In this document: positions 21,960-35,058 of the stretch, piece by piece
How the letters are laid out: every line of letters begins with the position of its first letter
Numbering within the stretch: position 1 is the first letter of the stretch
NCBI RefSeq assembly: GCF_030445035.2
Contig: NC_080704.1
Location: 27,074,499-27,138,498 of the forward strand
Reading direction: 5' to 3'
Length of the DNA: 64,000 nt
From: Dasypus novemcinctus
Lineage: Eukaryota; Chordata; Mammalia; Cingulata; Dasypodidae
Made by a program: the position numbers and the translations under genes
Notes under the pieces: model-generated
The model's input: the letters and a program-made list of their open reading frames with translations, nothing else
What the model was told of the DNA's origin: nothing
The model's database searches: none

Positions 21960-24149
21960 ACCAGGTACATCTCACAAGTTACAAACCTCTGTCTCATTTA
22001 ACCATATATGGTGGCCTTCAGTCGGTAAATACTGGTGCTGTTTTGGGGCTAAGACTGTTTCTTTGTAATCCAGAAAAGATTAGGTGTTGAGGAGCCAGAG
22101 TGGGTGTGGGCTTCCTACCAAACACTCCCTGCCTCAACGCTTCTCAGCCAGCTCCGCAAGAAAATTCGGCTTTTCCACTGAAGGCACCACCGAGGCAAGA
22201 CAAGTGGCATCCTGGCTTCATTTTCTCTTCCTTGAATTATATATGAGTTCTGTTACTAGAAACAACAATTTGCGCTCTTAAATTTTCCATACGGGCCTCC
22301 AAGGAGTTGAAAAACAAAAATCATTTTCCAGTTTCTCTGGCTTCAAGCCTGATTGCCGGACGTGATCCAACACTAATCACCATCCAAATGCCTGTCAGCG
22401 AGATGGTCATTATGTACTCTGGCATATAGTACTAAAGCAGTCTTGTGCAATGTTGTTATAGCATTATGTTATAATTATACCCTGGCCTTGTTTCCTGCAA
22501 ATCTCACAGATGGTTATCCACCAACAGAGTACTAGCTGACAATTACTCTAAACAAGCCTGGACAAAAGAAATAATAGCGGTAACCCTGAGGAACTTCTGA
22601 AGGAATATGCAGCTAATGTTCCAGAATGTTCAGCCAGCTCAATATTTTCTTACAGGCAAGTCAAATGTCAGGCAGTATTTCTACCTTTTCCTGCTCTGTC
22701 TTTAATCTCGCTTTCTGCTTTTGTCTTGTCCAGAACAATGCTACTTAACTCCTCTGTATCAGACTTAAACCGTGAAACACTGAGGGAAATCAAACCACCC
22801 CCTGGCCCCCCACCCCAATGGCACCCCAGCTCCCAGAGGGGCTAAAACACTTAAGGAGTCATGCAGATGCGCTGTTTGCAGGAACTGCTACAGAGGGTCG
22901 GCCTAGCCTATTTGCACCCCCCCTGGGTGGGAGGGAAAAGGTCGTGCCATGGTCATGGACACTGACACCACAGTGGACTTGACCAGACAGAACCCTGGGA
23001 AGTACGTTCCCGCTGACATCCAGAGAAGCAGTGAAGAGAAAGCTCCTGACGGGAGAAGAAGCTAGGTGGTGGTGAGTATGGTTTATATCCCAGTCTGTGT
23101 TTTAAAAGGTTTTGAAGCAGGTTGTAATTAGCCACCAGCTGAACTTGCTAAACACGTTTTGCAACCCAGGTTATTGTGTTAGTATTTTTCCGGTATATTG
23201 TCTTAGGTTTGAATTTCATGAAGTTTATTATTCTTTCGAACTACAAGTCAAAGGAGAAAGGCAAAGTATATGTTTTCAAACCTAGGTATTTCCTGGTAAT
23301 GACTTGTAGGAAGGAACGATCTCCCCTTAAGATCTGGACCAAAAAAAAGGGAAGTGAGAAGTTAAAAGTCTACATTTGCAAGTGATAAAAAGGCAAAACA
23401 AAAAGTATTCTTTTGAAGAATATGCCTTTCTTCTAATGAAATTTATACAATCATTCTGGTCCAAAATGATAATGATTTGAGATTTAACTTTTAAAACAAA
23501 TCCCTTTAGGTTTCATGTGCTCCAAAACCTAGGGGACAACATTCAGAGTGGTTTGTTTTTTCCTAATCTACTTTATCAAGGTCTGCCTTTTACAGACTAT
23601 TTTTAATAAGTACCTCATGATCTTCCTGAACCAATTACCACTGAACAATAATCACTCTATACCTCGAAGGAGCCACGGAGAAGGGTAGGCTTTGGGGAAA
23701 CAGGGTAAGATGCAGGATGCTGACCCAGACACCTCCAATCAGAGCCCTTACAATTAATTGGCCGACATGATCACTGATAAGTCACTCTCTGCCATCATTT
23801 ATCTAAACCTGTGGCCCAAAGCCTATTGGAGTCATCTAGTTCAGAGCCTTCAAACTAAGAAACGTTCGCCACTTGAGGTAGATAAGAACTTTCCAGGAGA
23901 CTGAATTTTAATGACTCTAGTTTCCAAACCTCAACTTCCATCTATACTCTTGCCAGAAATGATCTGCTGAAGAATGCTCCTGAGGTTCCGAGGTCATACC
24001 CGGTTCCCCTTGCAATATCCCCTTTCATAACTGCCCTTCTCCCACCTTGCCCAAGAAAGGTGTACCTCTCATCGACCCCGAATCTTGGCAGAGTGCCGTA
24101 CTACAAGGTATACAAACCTGTGAGCACCAAACCAAGGAATAATTCAGAA
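21960..24149. other. Unique stretch without recognisable gene
   Basis: Open frames here are short (under 70 codons), lack family resemblance and sit in ordinary-composition DNA. No splice-bounded exon could be supported. Confidence 0.35.
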
Positions 24150-24355
24150 ATTCTCAGCTCCTAAGGTGTCCTTTTTTGTTCCACGGACCCCTTTGCCAGT
24201 CAGGTGAAAACCACGGACCCCTTCCTAAGTTCACATATACTGTGTATTATTTAATAAAAATATCACACCAGCACCAACATGTCCCCTCAAGAATTTTTTT
24301 TTTTTTTGCATTTTGATTCATGCTCATGGACCCTTAGCTAAGAACCCCTGTGGCG
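24150..24355. mobile_element. Ancient repeat with hAT-like ends, unclassified
   Basis: The CACGGACCCCTTTGCCAGTC wording and the closing TTAGCTAAGAACCCCTG look like an old MER-type DNA transposon. The family is not certain. Confidence 0.35.
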
Positions 24356-24682
24356 AAGAGTTTCCCTGATATTAAGCAGCTTCTAAGATTGCTTAGGAGC
24401 ACCCGCCAAGGTTTTATTTCAAATTCCACAAAGAGGCTCCCAAGCAAGCCAATTCAAAGATTTCACTCTTGGTCAAGAGATTTTGTTTTGTTTTATTTGG
24501 TTTGGTTTGGTAAAGAGATAAAGGGTACAATAAAGGAACTACAGGAAAAAAAGTGTGAGCAGTCAGTCAGCTGGGAATTGCATAACCTTCCAAAAGGAGA
24601 TTACTCAAACACTTTATCAGGAGTGCCTATTACCTCCCAAAAGAGAGTGTACATTACATCAGACATAAAAATTCTATTCCAG

Positions 24683-24771
24683 GGCGGGGAGCAGCTGTAG
24701 CTCAGTGGTTGAGTACCTGCTTCCCACATATGAGGTCCTGGGTTCAACCCCCAGTACCTCCTAAAAAAAAT
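24683..24771 (+). mobile_element. Short DAS-type SINE
   Basis: One tRNA-like head (AGCTCAGTGGTTGAGTACCT, GGTTCAACCCC) and a short A tail, flanked by perfect AATTCTATTCCAG at 24670-24682 and 24772-24784. Confidence 0.88.
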
Positions 24772-24939
24772 AATTCTATTCCAGATTAGGAACAGATCAT
24801 TTTCTTTCTTAAGACCTAAAACGAGAAGAGCTATGGCAAAAAAAATATTGATGGGGACAGCAACTTATTTTACCCAGGTGACAGACAAACTGCCTCATCT
24901 AAGTATTTTTTTCAGTTTAAATAAATGAAGAATTTCTTT

Positions 24940-25185
24940 GAAGATCTCCATCCCCTTCACCTAATTAAACTCCTACCCTTCCTCATTTCTTAGCTCAAGC
25001 ATCACATCCTAGGAAGCCCTCCCTGATTACTGTCCATCTCCTCCTATTGTGCATTCTACAAATACCCTGTGCCTCTTAACTGTACTTGTCCCAGTTGTGA
25101 TTTGCTGCTTATTTTGCAATTCTTTGATTAAGATCTATCTTCCTCATTAGCTCTCAAGCTCTATGAGGGCAAGAATCATGTCAGT
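24940..25185 (+). mobile_element. L2 fragment
   Basis: TTAGCTCAAGCATCACATCC, GGAAGCCCTCCCTGATTAC and CAAGCTCTATGAGGGCAAGA occur in L2 order. Ancient. Confidence 0.75.
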
Positions 25186-25723
25186 GTACTGAGCAGAGAG
25201 AGGGCTAACATTTTGCACAAGTCTTTAAAAGTTAGTTGGATTTAGCTGATTGGTTTGACAATGAGGACTGACTTTGTCTGTAGGCTACAGGGCAGGCACT
25301 TTCTGTTAACTGAATGAGTAAAATGAGCTGTGCCAAAATTTTGAAGCAATAAAGAGCTATTTAAAGCATATGTATAATATACAGTACACCAGAAATTACA
25401 TTCTTTGCAACTATTTAACCTACAACTTTACAGAAATTAGATGTCAACTTGGAAGATATGCGGGAAAATGAAAAATGGGGGAAAAAGACAAAATTTTTAA
25501 GTGAGGGGGTGCATAGTTGTTCAAAATCATTTTAGGGAACATGTGAGCAAAAATGTCTGAAGGAAACTGAACTAGTGCAATCACTGCACTAATGGAGGAC
25601 TCCCACTTTTTACCGTACCTGGTTGGGGATCAGTCAGCATCTACTGGAACACATTCAGTGATGGGAAATTACTACCTACATAATAGCTCAAAGTATACTT
25701 GGAAAGCTCTATTTGTTAAAAAT
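25186..25723. other. Unique stretch
   Basis: No gene or repeat is recognised. Confidence 0.3.
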
Positions 25724-25732
25724 TTCAAGTAG

Positions 25733-25934
25733 GGGAGAGGATGTCACTCAGTGGGTTGAGGGTCTACTTCCCAGGCACGAAGTCCCAGGGTTGATCCCGG
25801 TACCTCACAAAAACAAGAAAACAAACAAAAAACCCAACTCTCATTGCGGAGTGGATGTAGCTCGGTGGTTCAGTACCTGCTTCCTACGTACAAGGTTCTG
25901 GGTTCAATCTCTGATACCACCCTTAAAAAAAAAA
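25733..25934 (+). mobile_element. Dimeric short DAS-type SINE
   Basis: Two heads (25733-25808 and about 25848-25922) are joined by an A/C-rich linker. One target duplication, TTCAAGTAG at 25724-25732 and 25935-25943, encloses both, so they moved as one unit. Confidence 0.8.
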
Positions 25935-25943
25935 TTCAAGTAG

Positions 25944-26627
25944 CTTGGAGTTGAAAGGTCTCTGTTGTTTCCTTTCACCAAATTGTGGCCTTAGTTCTGC
26001 TCCCTGGAGCTAGAATAACCCCCTCATCCAACGAGCAGACTTTTGAGGATTCAAAGACAGACACATCAGATATCCAGTCCTTCAATCATTCTTTATTAAA
26101 TATAATTGCTTGGCACAGCATCATCTTTCTTTGAAGATCTCTGTTCCCCCATCACCTAGTTAATTCTTCCTCCTCAGCTTTGTGTTTCAATGTCACTTCC
26201 TGTACCTCCAAGAAAAGTTTCCTTTTTCTACATAAGGAAAGGGAGAAGGCAATGGGCAAAAACCACAGCTTTTCCTCTGCTTTTTTGAATTCTGAAAAAA
26301 AGCCGTCTCCAAGCACTTCTGCCTTCAGTTCATTGGTCAGGATGTGTCACATGGCAACCCTTAGCTGCAAGGAACCTGGGAATTCTAGTATTTTGTTTTC
26401 CTATTTCCATACATAGTAGAGAAAGACATGGGTGTAAAGAAGGAAGTTATAAAACATATTGCAATAATTGTAAGCTATAATTTAAAAAATAATTCGGAAG
26501 ACTCAGAGGTAAAACAAAGTAGATATTTAAAAACCAAAACAAACCTTTGACACTGTAAAGCTATGCAACTTTCTAATTGGGTTAAATAAAAAATAGACTC
26601 TCAAAAAATAAAAAGCAGAATATACGA
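25944..26627. other. Unique stretch with a possible L2 scrap
   Basis: Bases about 26115-26225 resemble L2. The rest is AT-rich without features. Confidence 0.3.
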
Positions 26628-26642
26628 CCTGACATTAATCTT

Positions 26643-27013
26643 TTACATTTTTTTTAAAGATTTATTTTTATTTATTTAATTCCCCTCCCCTCCCCTCCCC
26701 CGGCTGTCTGTTTTTTTTCTGTGTCTTTTTGCTGCGTCGTTTCTTTGTCCGCTTCTGTCGTTGCCAGCGGCACGGGAAGTGTGGGTGGCGCCATTCCTCG
26801 GCAGGCTGCTCCCTCCTTAGCGCTGGGCGGCTTTCCTTATGGGTGCACTCCTTGCCCCACGCGGGGGACACCCCTGTGTAGCACGGCACTCCCTGCGCGC
26901 ATCAGCACTGCGCATGGCCAGCTCCACACGGGTCAAGGAGGCCTGGGGTTTGAACCGCGGACCTCCCATGTGGTAGACGGACGCCCCAACCACTGGGCCA
27001 AAGTCCGTTTCCC
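26643..27013 (-). mobile_element. Long DAS-type SINE
   Basis: Complete reversed copy with CCTGACATTAATCTT at 26628-26642 and 27014-27028. Confidence 0.88.
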
Positions 27014-27028
27014 CTGACATTAATCTTA

Positions 27029-28474
27029 AAATTTTCTAGCGACTTCTCTTTCGACTTCTAGCTACAACAGCCGTATCCCCAAATGTTAAAGGACTATCTC
27101 ATATGTTTTGTAATCAGAGAGTCAGAAATTCTTAAAATAGATTTTAAATTGTGAACCATTATATGACTTTGTCTATAAGGCAATTTGATTTTTTTACAGG
27201 AAATTTGATTTTCAAAACACTTACAAATGTTCTGTTGATTACACTTAAGACAGTTTTCTTCTGGTGAATCAGCATGATTTCTTCATCAAATTAGGTAGTT
27301 TGTCTGCTTTGTGGAACACTAGCAGTTTCATTTCCTGTTAAGAAAACATTATCTTCAGAACTCAGAGAAACTTTTGCTTTACTATTTGAGTACTGAAAAT
27401 AAACAAAAAAGACCACAAAACATACTTAAGCATATTTTGAGAATAGTTTATCAAATATGTTTTAAGGATTATTTAAAAGTTTAGAAGGATTATTTGTTCT
27501 GACTGGAGAAAAATCTTTTTATTTTTTAATATGGAAGATCTCTTTTTAAAGATGGTCTGGCTGATGCTGTTGGATAGGTACCGACTTCCTCCTCTTCGTA
27601 ACAGAATCACATCCTCATCACAATCTACATGCTCCCACTGTACTCTTGAGTGAAGCCTTGGGTGACCCCAGGGGTAACAGCCCCCATTTTCCCAGGATAT
27701 GTTGCACACAACATCCTCACAACTTTTAGGAAAGTTTTTCATTGTTAGTGTTTCGTTTTAGAAAAAGTCCAAAACAGGACATGGTAAAAAAAAGTCTAAA
27801 GGAAAAGGAAGACGAGACGAGAGAGGGGACATTTCGAAATATAACCACATGATTTGCTGGCAGGGCGAGGGAAGAGAGCAGGGGGGAAAGATGGGGTTGT
27901 GAAAAACAGAGAAAATGCGCTGAGAGGTAGGGAAGAGAGATGAGCCACATACTGAGCGTTTTTGAAAGTGTTTTTATAGGTGCCTGTATGACAATAACCC
28001 TAAAGCAGAATCCTGTCGATACTGCAGAGGGCCACACAGAGCTTTGGTTGCTGGTTTTGGATGGGACACTCCAAATTTTCAGTTTGCACTCTGGGAAGCA
28101 AACAAAATCCCAAATATTATAGCCTGTAGTGACTTTGGGCTTTGCGCCACCCACTCCCCCATCTCCCCGCTTTTGATCATTTGCAGGACTCCTCTACCAC
28201 CCTGTGTGGTCCTGGGGCGGGGAAGGCTATCAAGCATGATGCCCTGCCCCTCTTCCTCCTGCCAGGCCCCCACCCCCAGGAACTGGCTCAGGGCCGCCGC
28301 TCTCAGCCAAGCAGAGTGCTCCCAGGATTCTACAGCTCCCGCTAAATTCTAACTCACAGGCTGTGAGGCTGGAGCTTGGGGCCCGGGGCTGCCACCTGTC
28401 TTGCTTTGAGGGTGCACCTGCTGCAAAATGCAGGCAAGGCCTGTGAGAATGAGAGCCAAGCACCCAGAAGATGG
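27029..28474. other. Unique stretch, partly GC-richer
   Basis: Bases 28140-28460 are GC-richer and C-rich, but CpG is sparse and no exon or promoter pattern can be supported. No gene is recognised. Confidence 0.35.
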
Positions 28475-28760
28475 CACAAGGGTTCCTGATGTTTCTCCTT
28501 TCTGGAATTCCTTACTCTGTTCTCTGTCCCTAAACTCCCAGTTCAAGCTCCACCCCCAGCTCAAAGAGATGAGTCCCCACTCAGAACTACAAGCCCCTAC
28601 TTACAGACTGCCTTATATTATTTATTATGTCACAGGAGTGTAGCTTTTCTCCCCAGCTGAGTCCTAAATGGCTTGATAGCAGGCCGTGTTCGGGTTCTTT
28701 TCTGCCACTCATTGTGCACAGGCAGTGGGGGTCCAGGTAAGCCTTGTTCAATTCTTTTCT
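28475..28760 (+). mobile_element. L2 fragment
   Basis: CTGGAATTCCTTACTCTGTT, TTCAAGCTCCACCCCCAGCT and CTTATATTATTTATTATGTC fit L2 3' sequence in order. Confidence 0.65.
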
Positions 28761-29989
28761 TGTGGCAGAAATTATAAAACCAAAATGTTTTTCTAATAAG
28801 CGATCACACTCTGCGTCTGCTTAAGAAGCAACGTTTACTGCACACAACGCACAGTAGCTCCTTTAATCTGCACAGCAAATTTGTGAGGTGTGTGTTCAAG
28901 TTTATGACCTTGGACTCTTGAACGTATGCATAAATTGAGATGAAAGCAAGTACCTCTGACTCCAAATTCTGCAGAAGAACTCAAATCGCCCACAGCTCCT
29001 CCTCTTTGCCTCTTCCCACCCAACAGCAAGCAAACTTGCACCATGTTATTTATGATTCAACCCTTTCTGTATCTCAGGGACAAAGGACATTCAAGGACAG
29101 GGCCTTACATGCTAAGTCAACTGGGACAAATTCTCCACTTGAGTTCGGTCAAATACATTTCCCAAGCAGCAAAATATGTGATTCAGCAAAGGAAAAACTA
29201 ACCCTTTGCCCAGACAGCACATTTGCTGAGTGAGCCTTGGGCCAGCCTTAATAACACCCGCCTCCGCAGGGGAGGCCTCCATTTGCGGGGGTGGGGGATA
29301 GGGGTGGGGGGAAGTGTGTATGTGTGTGGGGGGGCGACTGTGACCTTCTAGAACCACAGCTGCAGACCTCAACAGGAACAGATGACCTAAGTTTTTCAAT
29401 TTCTTTGACTTCATTTCTGTGTTTAATTCTAAAGTTGCAAACAACAGGAAATGAACCACAGCGTTAGCCAGTTAACATCAAAGGTAGAAGGAGACCAGGA
29501 GGCTGGACTGTTAAAAAGAATTAAAATGGTAAACATTACAGTGCGTCACAAGCATTCAATACTCAAACCACTAGCAGAAAAATTGTGGGAATCTCAAAGT
29601 GGATACCCCAGATGAGATCAGACCGGCACGCTTTGAAGTGTAAAGTTCTATGCAAATGTGAGAAATAATACATAAGCCATATTTAGGCAACCATTCATAA
29701 GATGGAAGAAATGATTTTTAATGGAAATTCGACTTGGGGACATATTGATTTGCAGTACAGATATTTTATCCATTTGCTCCTTGAAAGACCTTTGCTCTTT
29801 TATTTATCAGACTGTTAAATGTGGATTGTGTGGTACTTCAGCCTTGAAAGTTTGTGCACTGTTCTTGAACAAAAAGTTAAAATTTTAAAATTAGGATGCT
29901 GCGGGCAGGGGGAGCAATAGAATCTGCTCTTTCTCTTATGCACAGGATTCTCCACCTTGGGGAGCTATACACAAGTAATGATGGCTCCC
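28761..29989. other. Unique stretch with MIR scrap and G-rich tract
   Basis: A MIR-like scrap lies near 28835-28900. A G-rich/TG tract lies at 29283-29335. No gene is recognised. Confidence 0.3.
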
Positions 29990-30110
29990 CTCTCCAGTCC
30001 CCCTGAGAGTCTGATGTAATTGGTGTCAGGTGCAGCCTGGGCATCAGAATTTTTTAAATCGCCCTCAGGTAATTCTAACGTGTGGCCAAGGGCAAGAACC
30101 ACTCTCTTAG
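29990..30110 (+). mobile_element. MER5-like hAT fragment
   Basis: CCTCAGGTAATTCTAACGTG and CAAGAACCACTCT near 30064-30103 match the right half of MER5-type elements. Confidence 0.5.
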
Positions 30111-30579
30111 CGGCTTCTTACAAAGCAAGGCAGCTGCCTGGAAAAGGGAGGCAATTTCTTGAGATCAGTGGATTCCACAGAATCAGCTCTATCGTCTTTA
30201 GTTTAGCACCCTCCACCACAGGATATGTCCTTAGAGAGTTTCCCACTCCAAAAAAATCTGCGCACCAAATAACACCATTTAATCTTTCCATTATTTCAGA
30301 TGTTTGGGGGAAAAAAAGTAGAAAGTGAGTAGAGGTGAGTAGGTTTTGCTCACCTCCACCAGTTAGGCTAAGAGTTTGGACTTTGGACAAAGAAAATGTT
30401 CAAAAGTAGACTGTTTTAAGAGGTAGGCTCCCTTCTCTCACTCTCCTTTTTTTTCCCCCTTAAAAATCAATCGGAATAATTCGGTATAATGTTGTACCAT
30501 GGCAGAGTCTGATGTCAAATTCACTGATAGCACCAGTTGAACAAAAACATGTAATTTTAGCCATAAAAATATGTATGTA

Positions 30580-30979
30580 TGGGGAAACGGACTTGGCCCA
30601 GTGGTTAGGGCGTCCGTCTACCACATGGGAGGTTCGCGGTTCAAACCCCGGGCCTCCTTGACCCGTGTGGAGCTGGCCCATGTGCAGTGCTGATGCGCGC
30701 GAGGAGTGCCCTGCCATGCAGGGGTGTCCCCCGCGTAGGGGAGCCCCACGCGCAAGGAGTGCACCCATAAGGAGAGCCGCCCAGCGGGAAAGAAAGTGCA
30801 GCCTGTCCAGGAATGGCGCCACCCACACTTCCCGTGCCACTGACGACAACAGAAGCGGACAAAGGACAACAGAAGCGGACAAAGGACAACAGAAGCGGAC
30901 AAAGAAACAAGACGCAGCAAATAGACACAGAGAACCGACAACCGGGCGGGGGGGGAATTAAATAAATCTTTAAAAAAAA
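30580..30979 (+). mobile_element. Long DAS-type SINE with internal tandem expansion
   Basis: Complete copy with flank ATGTATGTA at 30571-30579 and 30980-30988. Near 30845-30905 a 20-bp unit, ACAACAGAAGCGGACAAAGG, occurs three times in a row; other copies here have one. Confidence 0.88.
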
Positions 30980-31064
30980 ATGTATGTAATGATGAACATA
31001 CATAGGGGCTTTGGTTTCTATCTAGTTTTATTTCACCTTTCCAACAATTAAAGAGAGCTTGGAG

Positions 31065-31481
31065 GAAAGAGGACTTGGCTCAACGAATAGTGTCTGCCTA
31101 CCACATGGGAGGTCCAAGGTTCAAACCCCGGGCCTCCTGACCCATGTGATAAGCTGGCCCAGCACAGTGCTGATGCACGCACGGAGTGCCGTGCCACGCA
31201 GGGGTGTCCCCCACGTAGGGGAGCCCCACACGCAAGGAGTGTGCCCTGCAAGGAGAGCTGCCTAGCGCAAAAGAAAGTGCAGCCTGCCCAGGAATGGTGC
31301 TGCACCCACAGAGAGCTGACACAGCAAGATGATGCAACAAAGAGAGACACAGATTCCCGTGCCGCTGATAAGGATAGAAGTGGTCACAGAAGAACACAGA
31401 GCAAATGGCCACAGAGAGCAGATAACAGGGCGGGGCGGGGAGAGGAGAGAGGAATAAAAAAAAAAACTTAAAAAAAAAGAA
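31065..31481 (+). mobile_element. Long DAS-type SINE
   Basis: Complete copy with AGCTTGGAG at 31056-31064 and 31482-31490. It lies only about 85 bp from the previous SINE, in the same orientation. Confidence 0.88.
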
Positions 31482-31490
31482 AGCTTGGAG

Positions 31491-32679
31491 AGAGGATAAA
31501 GAACTCTTTATCCCCAAGAATTCATTCTTGTAAAGGAAAATGATGTTAAATGAGACGCCAAAAACAGCATAAAGAAGTGAAAATCTTAGGTTGAAATGAA
31601 GATAATGAGCTTCTTTCATTAAGAAATGAAAATTTGTTAAGAGTCTTATCTCAGAAGGAAAGGCTCACTGCTGTGACTGCTATAACTTTAATTTGATAAT
31701 TTCAATTTGCTATAAATTTGACTCTGCCCTTTTCTTTTTTCCTTCAGTGTCTGCCAAAAAATGGGTGTTTTCTTGACGTATGTTTCTTAATCCACAAATA
31801 GATTAAGATGAACATATCTCGGGTTAAAACTGAAAGAGGAAGCCTGAGCTAAAGGAAGGTAAAAAGGTTTAGGCAGCAGGTGTATTCCCTACTAAATTAG
31901 GAAGGGAACAGTCATGAAATCTCAGATTTGAAACAATGAAAAGCAGAGGACTCAACCGTATGCCTAAAAGATGTTCCATTGTGATTTAAGTATTTTGATC
32001 TAAGTCTGAGTCCGTTCTCATTGTATTAAAAAAAGGAGGGGTGACCTCTCTTTGGTGGGAACTAAAAACAGAATCTGATTCATAATTGAATTTTTTCCCA
32101 AAAGTTACGTAAAGGGAAGTAATAATGCCGACTGTGAGAATCGAGGTGAAAATCAGGTCTCAGCCTAACCAGAACAACCAATGGGAACAATAGACAATCA
32201 CTGTTCCTCTAATGAAATTCATTTCTCAGCTGAAGGCATTGGACAGATGTTTCTCTTGCTCAATTCTTAGTACTAAATCAAACTTTTTCCTTTAGGGGAA
32301 ACAGTTCCCTTCAGTTTGAAACAATAGATATTCACACTGTATTCCATATTTTCTAGGTTCTCAGCATGGCCTAAAATGTCATGATCCCCTCCCTTCCCCC
32401 ACAAGATATGACGGAGATTTTCCCTTCTGCAGAAGATCACAGCTATTTTAAGAATGTGAACATGTAGGGTAAGGGCACGGATCTTATATGTAGCAGCAGC
32501 AGCACTAATAAAGTGAGGGAACCCAAATTTGGGAAATGGATGAAAACTCCTGCACAAATAATCTGATAATTTAGACAGTTGTCTCCCACTTCCGGGGTAA
32601 AATGGGAACTGATGACAATGGAAGGCAAAGATACCATCTTACATTCCTCTATGCAGTAACTTCTGTCTTGTGAAAAATG
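31491..32679. other. Unique stretch
   Basis: AT-rich, with short frames only. No gene or repeat is recognised. Confidence 0.3.
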
Positions 32680-33170
32680 CTAGACAGGATCTGTGGTTGC
32701 AAGTGACAGAAACCAACCCAAACTAGCCTAAGCAAAGAGGGAATGTTTGGTCAAACAACTGGAAGTCCTAGGTGGATCTGGCTTGAGTCATGATTGGATT
32801 GAAGGATGAACAATCACCAGGCCCTCTTCTTTCCATCCATCGACTCTGCTTGACTTGAAGTTTTGGCTTCAAGTATACCCAGTTGCCTCCAGCAGGTGCT
32901 CACCAGCAGTTCCATACTTTTAGGGTCTCAACTTAGTAACCACGGGCAGTAGAAATACTCTTTCCTGAGAACTCCGGCAGAAAAGTCCCATGGAGGGTTT
33001 TCATTGGCTCGCTTGAGTTCTGTGCTCATGCCCAAGTCAATGACCTTTATCAGGAAAGTGAGATTCTGACAGCCCAAGCCTGGGTCATGTGCCCACCCAA
33101 GTGCCTGGAGGAGGTGTAGGGCCAAACTCACCCAAAGCATGTGGAATATGTTTCATATCACAAAGAAAAA
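32680..33170 (+). mobile_element. Ancient interspersed repeat, class uncertain
   Basis: GTGACAGAAACCAACCCAAACTAGCCTAAGCAAAGAGG, split here as two familiar blocks near 32704-32740, and the repeated GGGTCATGTGCCCACCC wording near 33083 recall a mammal-wide repeat. I do not assign a family. Confidence 0.4.
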
Positions 33171-33179
33171 AAACAGTGG

Positions 33180-33285
33180 ACTATGAGCTTTTTAAGATAA
33201 AAAAGTATGTCTTATCTTTGCATCTCAAGTGTGCCTGCCACTTACTGGCATTAGATAAATGTTTGTTGAATGAATAGGACAAAAA
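33180..33285 (+). mobile_element. L2 3' end fragment
   Basis: CTATGAGCTTTTTAAGATAA, CTTTGCATCTCAAGTG and TTGTTGAATGAATAG form the L2 tail pattern. Confidence 0.55.
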
Positions 33286-33499
33286 ATTTATCACCTTTAT
33301 ATACAACACATCAAAATGAATTAAAGTTTTAAAGTAAAAGTGGTTGTTGCATTGTGACTGCTTGATAAATGCTAATGGAATGTGTGTGTGGTTGAATGAG
33401 CTGGATTTCCTAGTGACAACGACAGCCACCAGCTTTTAGGCTGGTATAGTGAAGGCTCTGGCTGCATACTGAATACCTACCCACCAATTCTCTCTCAAA

Positions 33500-33905
33500 T
33501 TAAAAGAATCCCAATTTTTTAACTTGGCACATTACTTGCCAGTTAAGACTGCATTTGTCAGACTCCACTGCAGCTAGGTGAAGTTACAGCCAATGAGTAA
33601 GTTGAAGTTTTACGTGGAACTTCTGGGAAGTCTTAGAAGGGAGGTGGCATGTGCGCCTTCCTTTCCTTTCATTCTGTTCCTAGGAACCAGGATGTGATGA
33701 CTGGAGCTCCAGCAACTGCTTTAGACCATAAGGATTAGGCCCATAGCCTAGGGATGGCAGAATAGAACGCTGCAAAGAGCCTGGGTCCCCTATGACCATG
33801 GAGCTGCCTTGGACTGCTTACTTATAAAATTCTTTTATGTAATAAACTTTTATTTAGTCATTATTTCAGGGCCTCTATTATAATCAACTGAGCCTAATCC
33901 TACCT
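33500..33905 (+). mobile_element. Ancient interspersed repeat, class uncertain
   Basis: GACTCCACTGCAGCTAGGTG, GATGTGATGACTGGAGCTCC, AGCCTGGGTCCCCTATGACC and a late ATGTAATAAACTTTTATT recall a known mammalian repeat with a poly(A)-signal end. Assignment is left open. Confidence 0.45.
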
Positions 33906-35047
33906 TCGATAGCTGTGGTCTCGGAAAATATAGAACTAGGTGTGAGGTCTCTGATCCAACCCCTGTGCCCCAAGGTCAAGCCCTAAACTCTGTCTAGGAA
34001 GGGTACCAGTCCTCTACTTCACAAAGGCAACCTAGTTTAGGTCATTTTCATGATTATATTCCTGTACAAATGCAAAGATAGTTTAACTTGTCTGGCAGTC
34101 TCCCAGCTCCTCACTCCTCTCTCTTGCTCCTAGAAGCCAATGCAGTGTAACATTGCTTACCAAAGATTCTCCTTGCCCTACCTCCTTCATTCCTAATCTC
34201 TTCTAGGCCTGCCTTCTCCATATGGCAAAATTGTCTAACATCCTCTTGCCATCTGATTAAACTAATTCACAATAAGAGAATGAATGACAGCCTTAATCTG
34301 AGGAGAAGAGGAGGAACACAAATATTCTGTAAGTATAAAAATTCTGAATGTATTTGTAATAGGTAGAATGCCTGAAGATACTTTGGGGGACAGTAAGAGT
34401 GGAATTTGGGAGTAAAATGACTTACCAAGGCCACATAGTCAGTGAAGCACATGAATCCAGGACTTCTAGCTCCTGGTTCAGCATTCTTTCTCCAAGCCAA
34501 GTACTCAGGTAGCTTTGGCACTCCAGAATAGGTGTTACCAAGTCCAGGACTACCACGAAAGGCGTGTAGAGGGTGAAACTTGAGTCTTATGAATTTCGAC
34601 CACATTGGACTCCGTTGGCAGAGCCAAAGCAACCAGAAGCCACATGAGGGGGAGCACGTGAGGAAGATCATGGGCTAAACTTTCAATTCAAAGGCTCTGA
34701 TCGACACATGCAAGGAAAGGGAAGCCGTTCACATTCTGTGCATGTGTGATTTCTCTCCTGTGGCTCTTTCACTCTTCCAAGGAAGAGATGAAACTGTCTA
34801 GAAATAATCTCTAAAGCTTCTTCCAGTATTGAGTTTCTGGTATGTGTCCCACAACTTTTTGGTGAAACTCATAAATAATAGATCACATAGGAATAGTTTT
34901 AAAGAAAGATACATACATACACATCCATGTCTACTGAAAACATCTTATACTGTGCAAGAGGTTTGAACTTTGATTCTATGGTTCCTACAGTGTGTACCTA
35001 AGAACAATTGCCATTGCCACATAGCAGGTGCCTGTTAAGAGATAAAT
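33906..35047. other. Unique stretch with a MIR fragment
   Basis: Bases about 34375-34510 (CTTACCAAGGCCACATAGTC) are a reversed MIR. Nothing else is recognised. Confidence 0.45.
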
Positions 35048-35058
35048 TATAATATAGG

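Noticed and set aside
24683-24771. tRNA-like sequence that could be a tRNA gene
   Set aside because: A and B box wording is present, but there is no closed acceptor stem or anticodon arm, and it has an A tail and target duplication. It is a SINE head, as are the others here.
28140-28460. GC-rich stretch as a CpG-island promoter
   Set aside because: It is C-rich but CpG-poor, with no TATA, initiator or exon downstream that I can support.
30841-30906. Tandem repeat as a CRISPR-like array
   Set aside because: Units are directly abutting with no spacers, inside a mammalian SINE.
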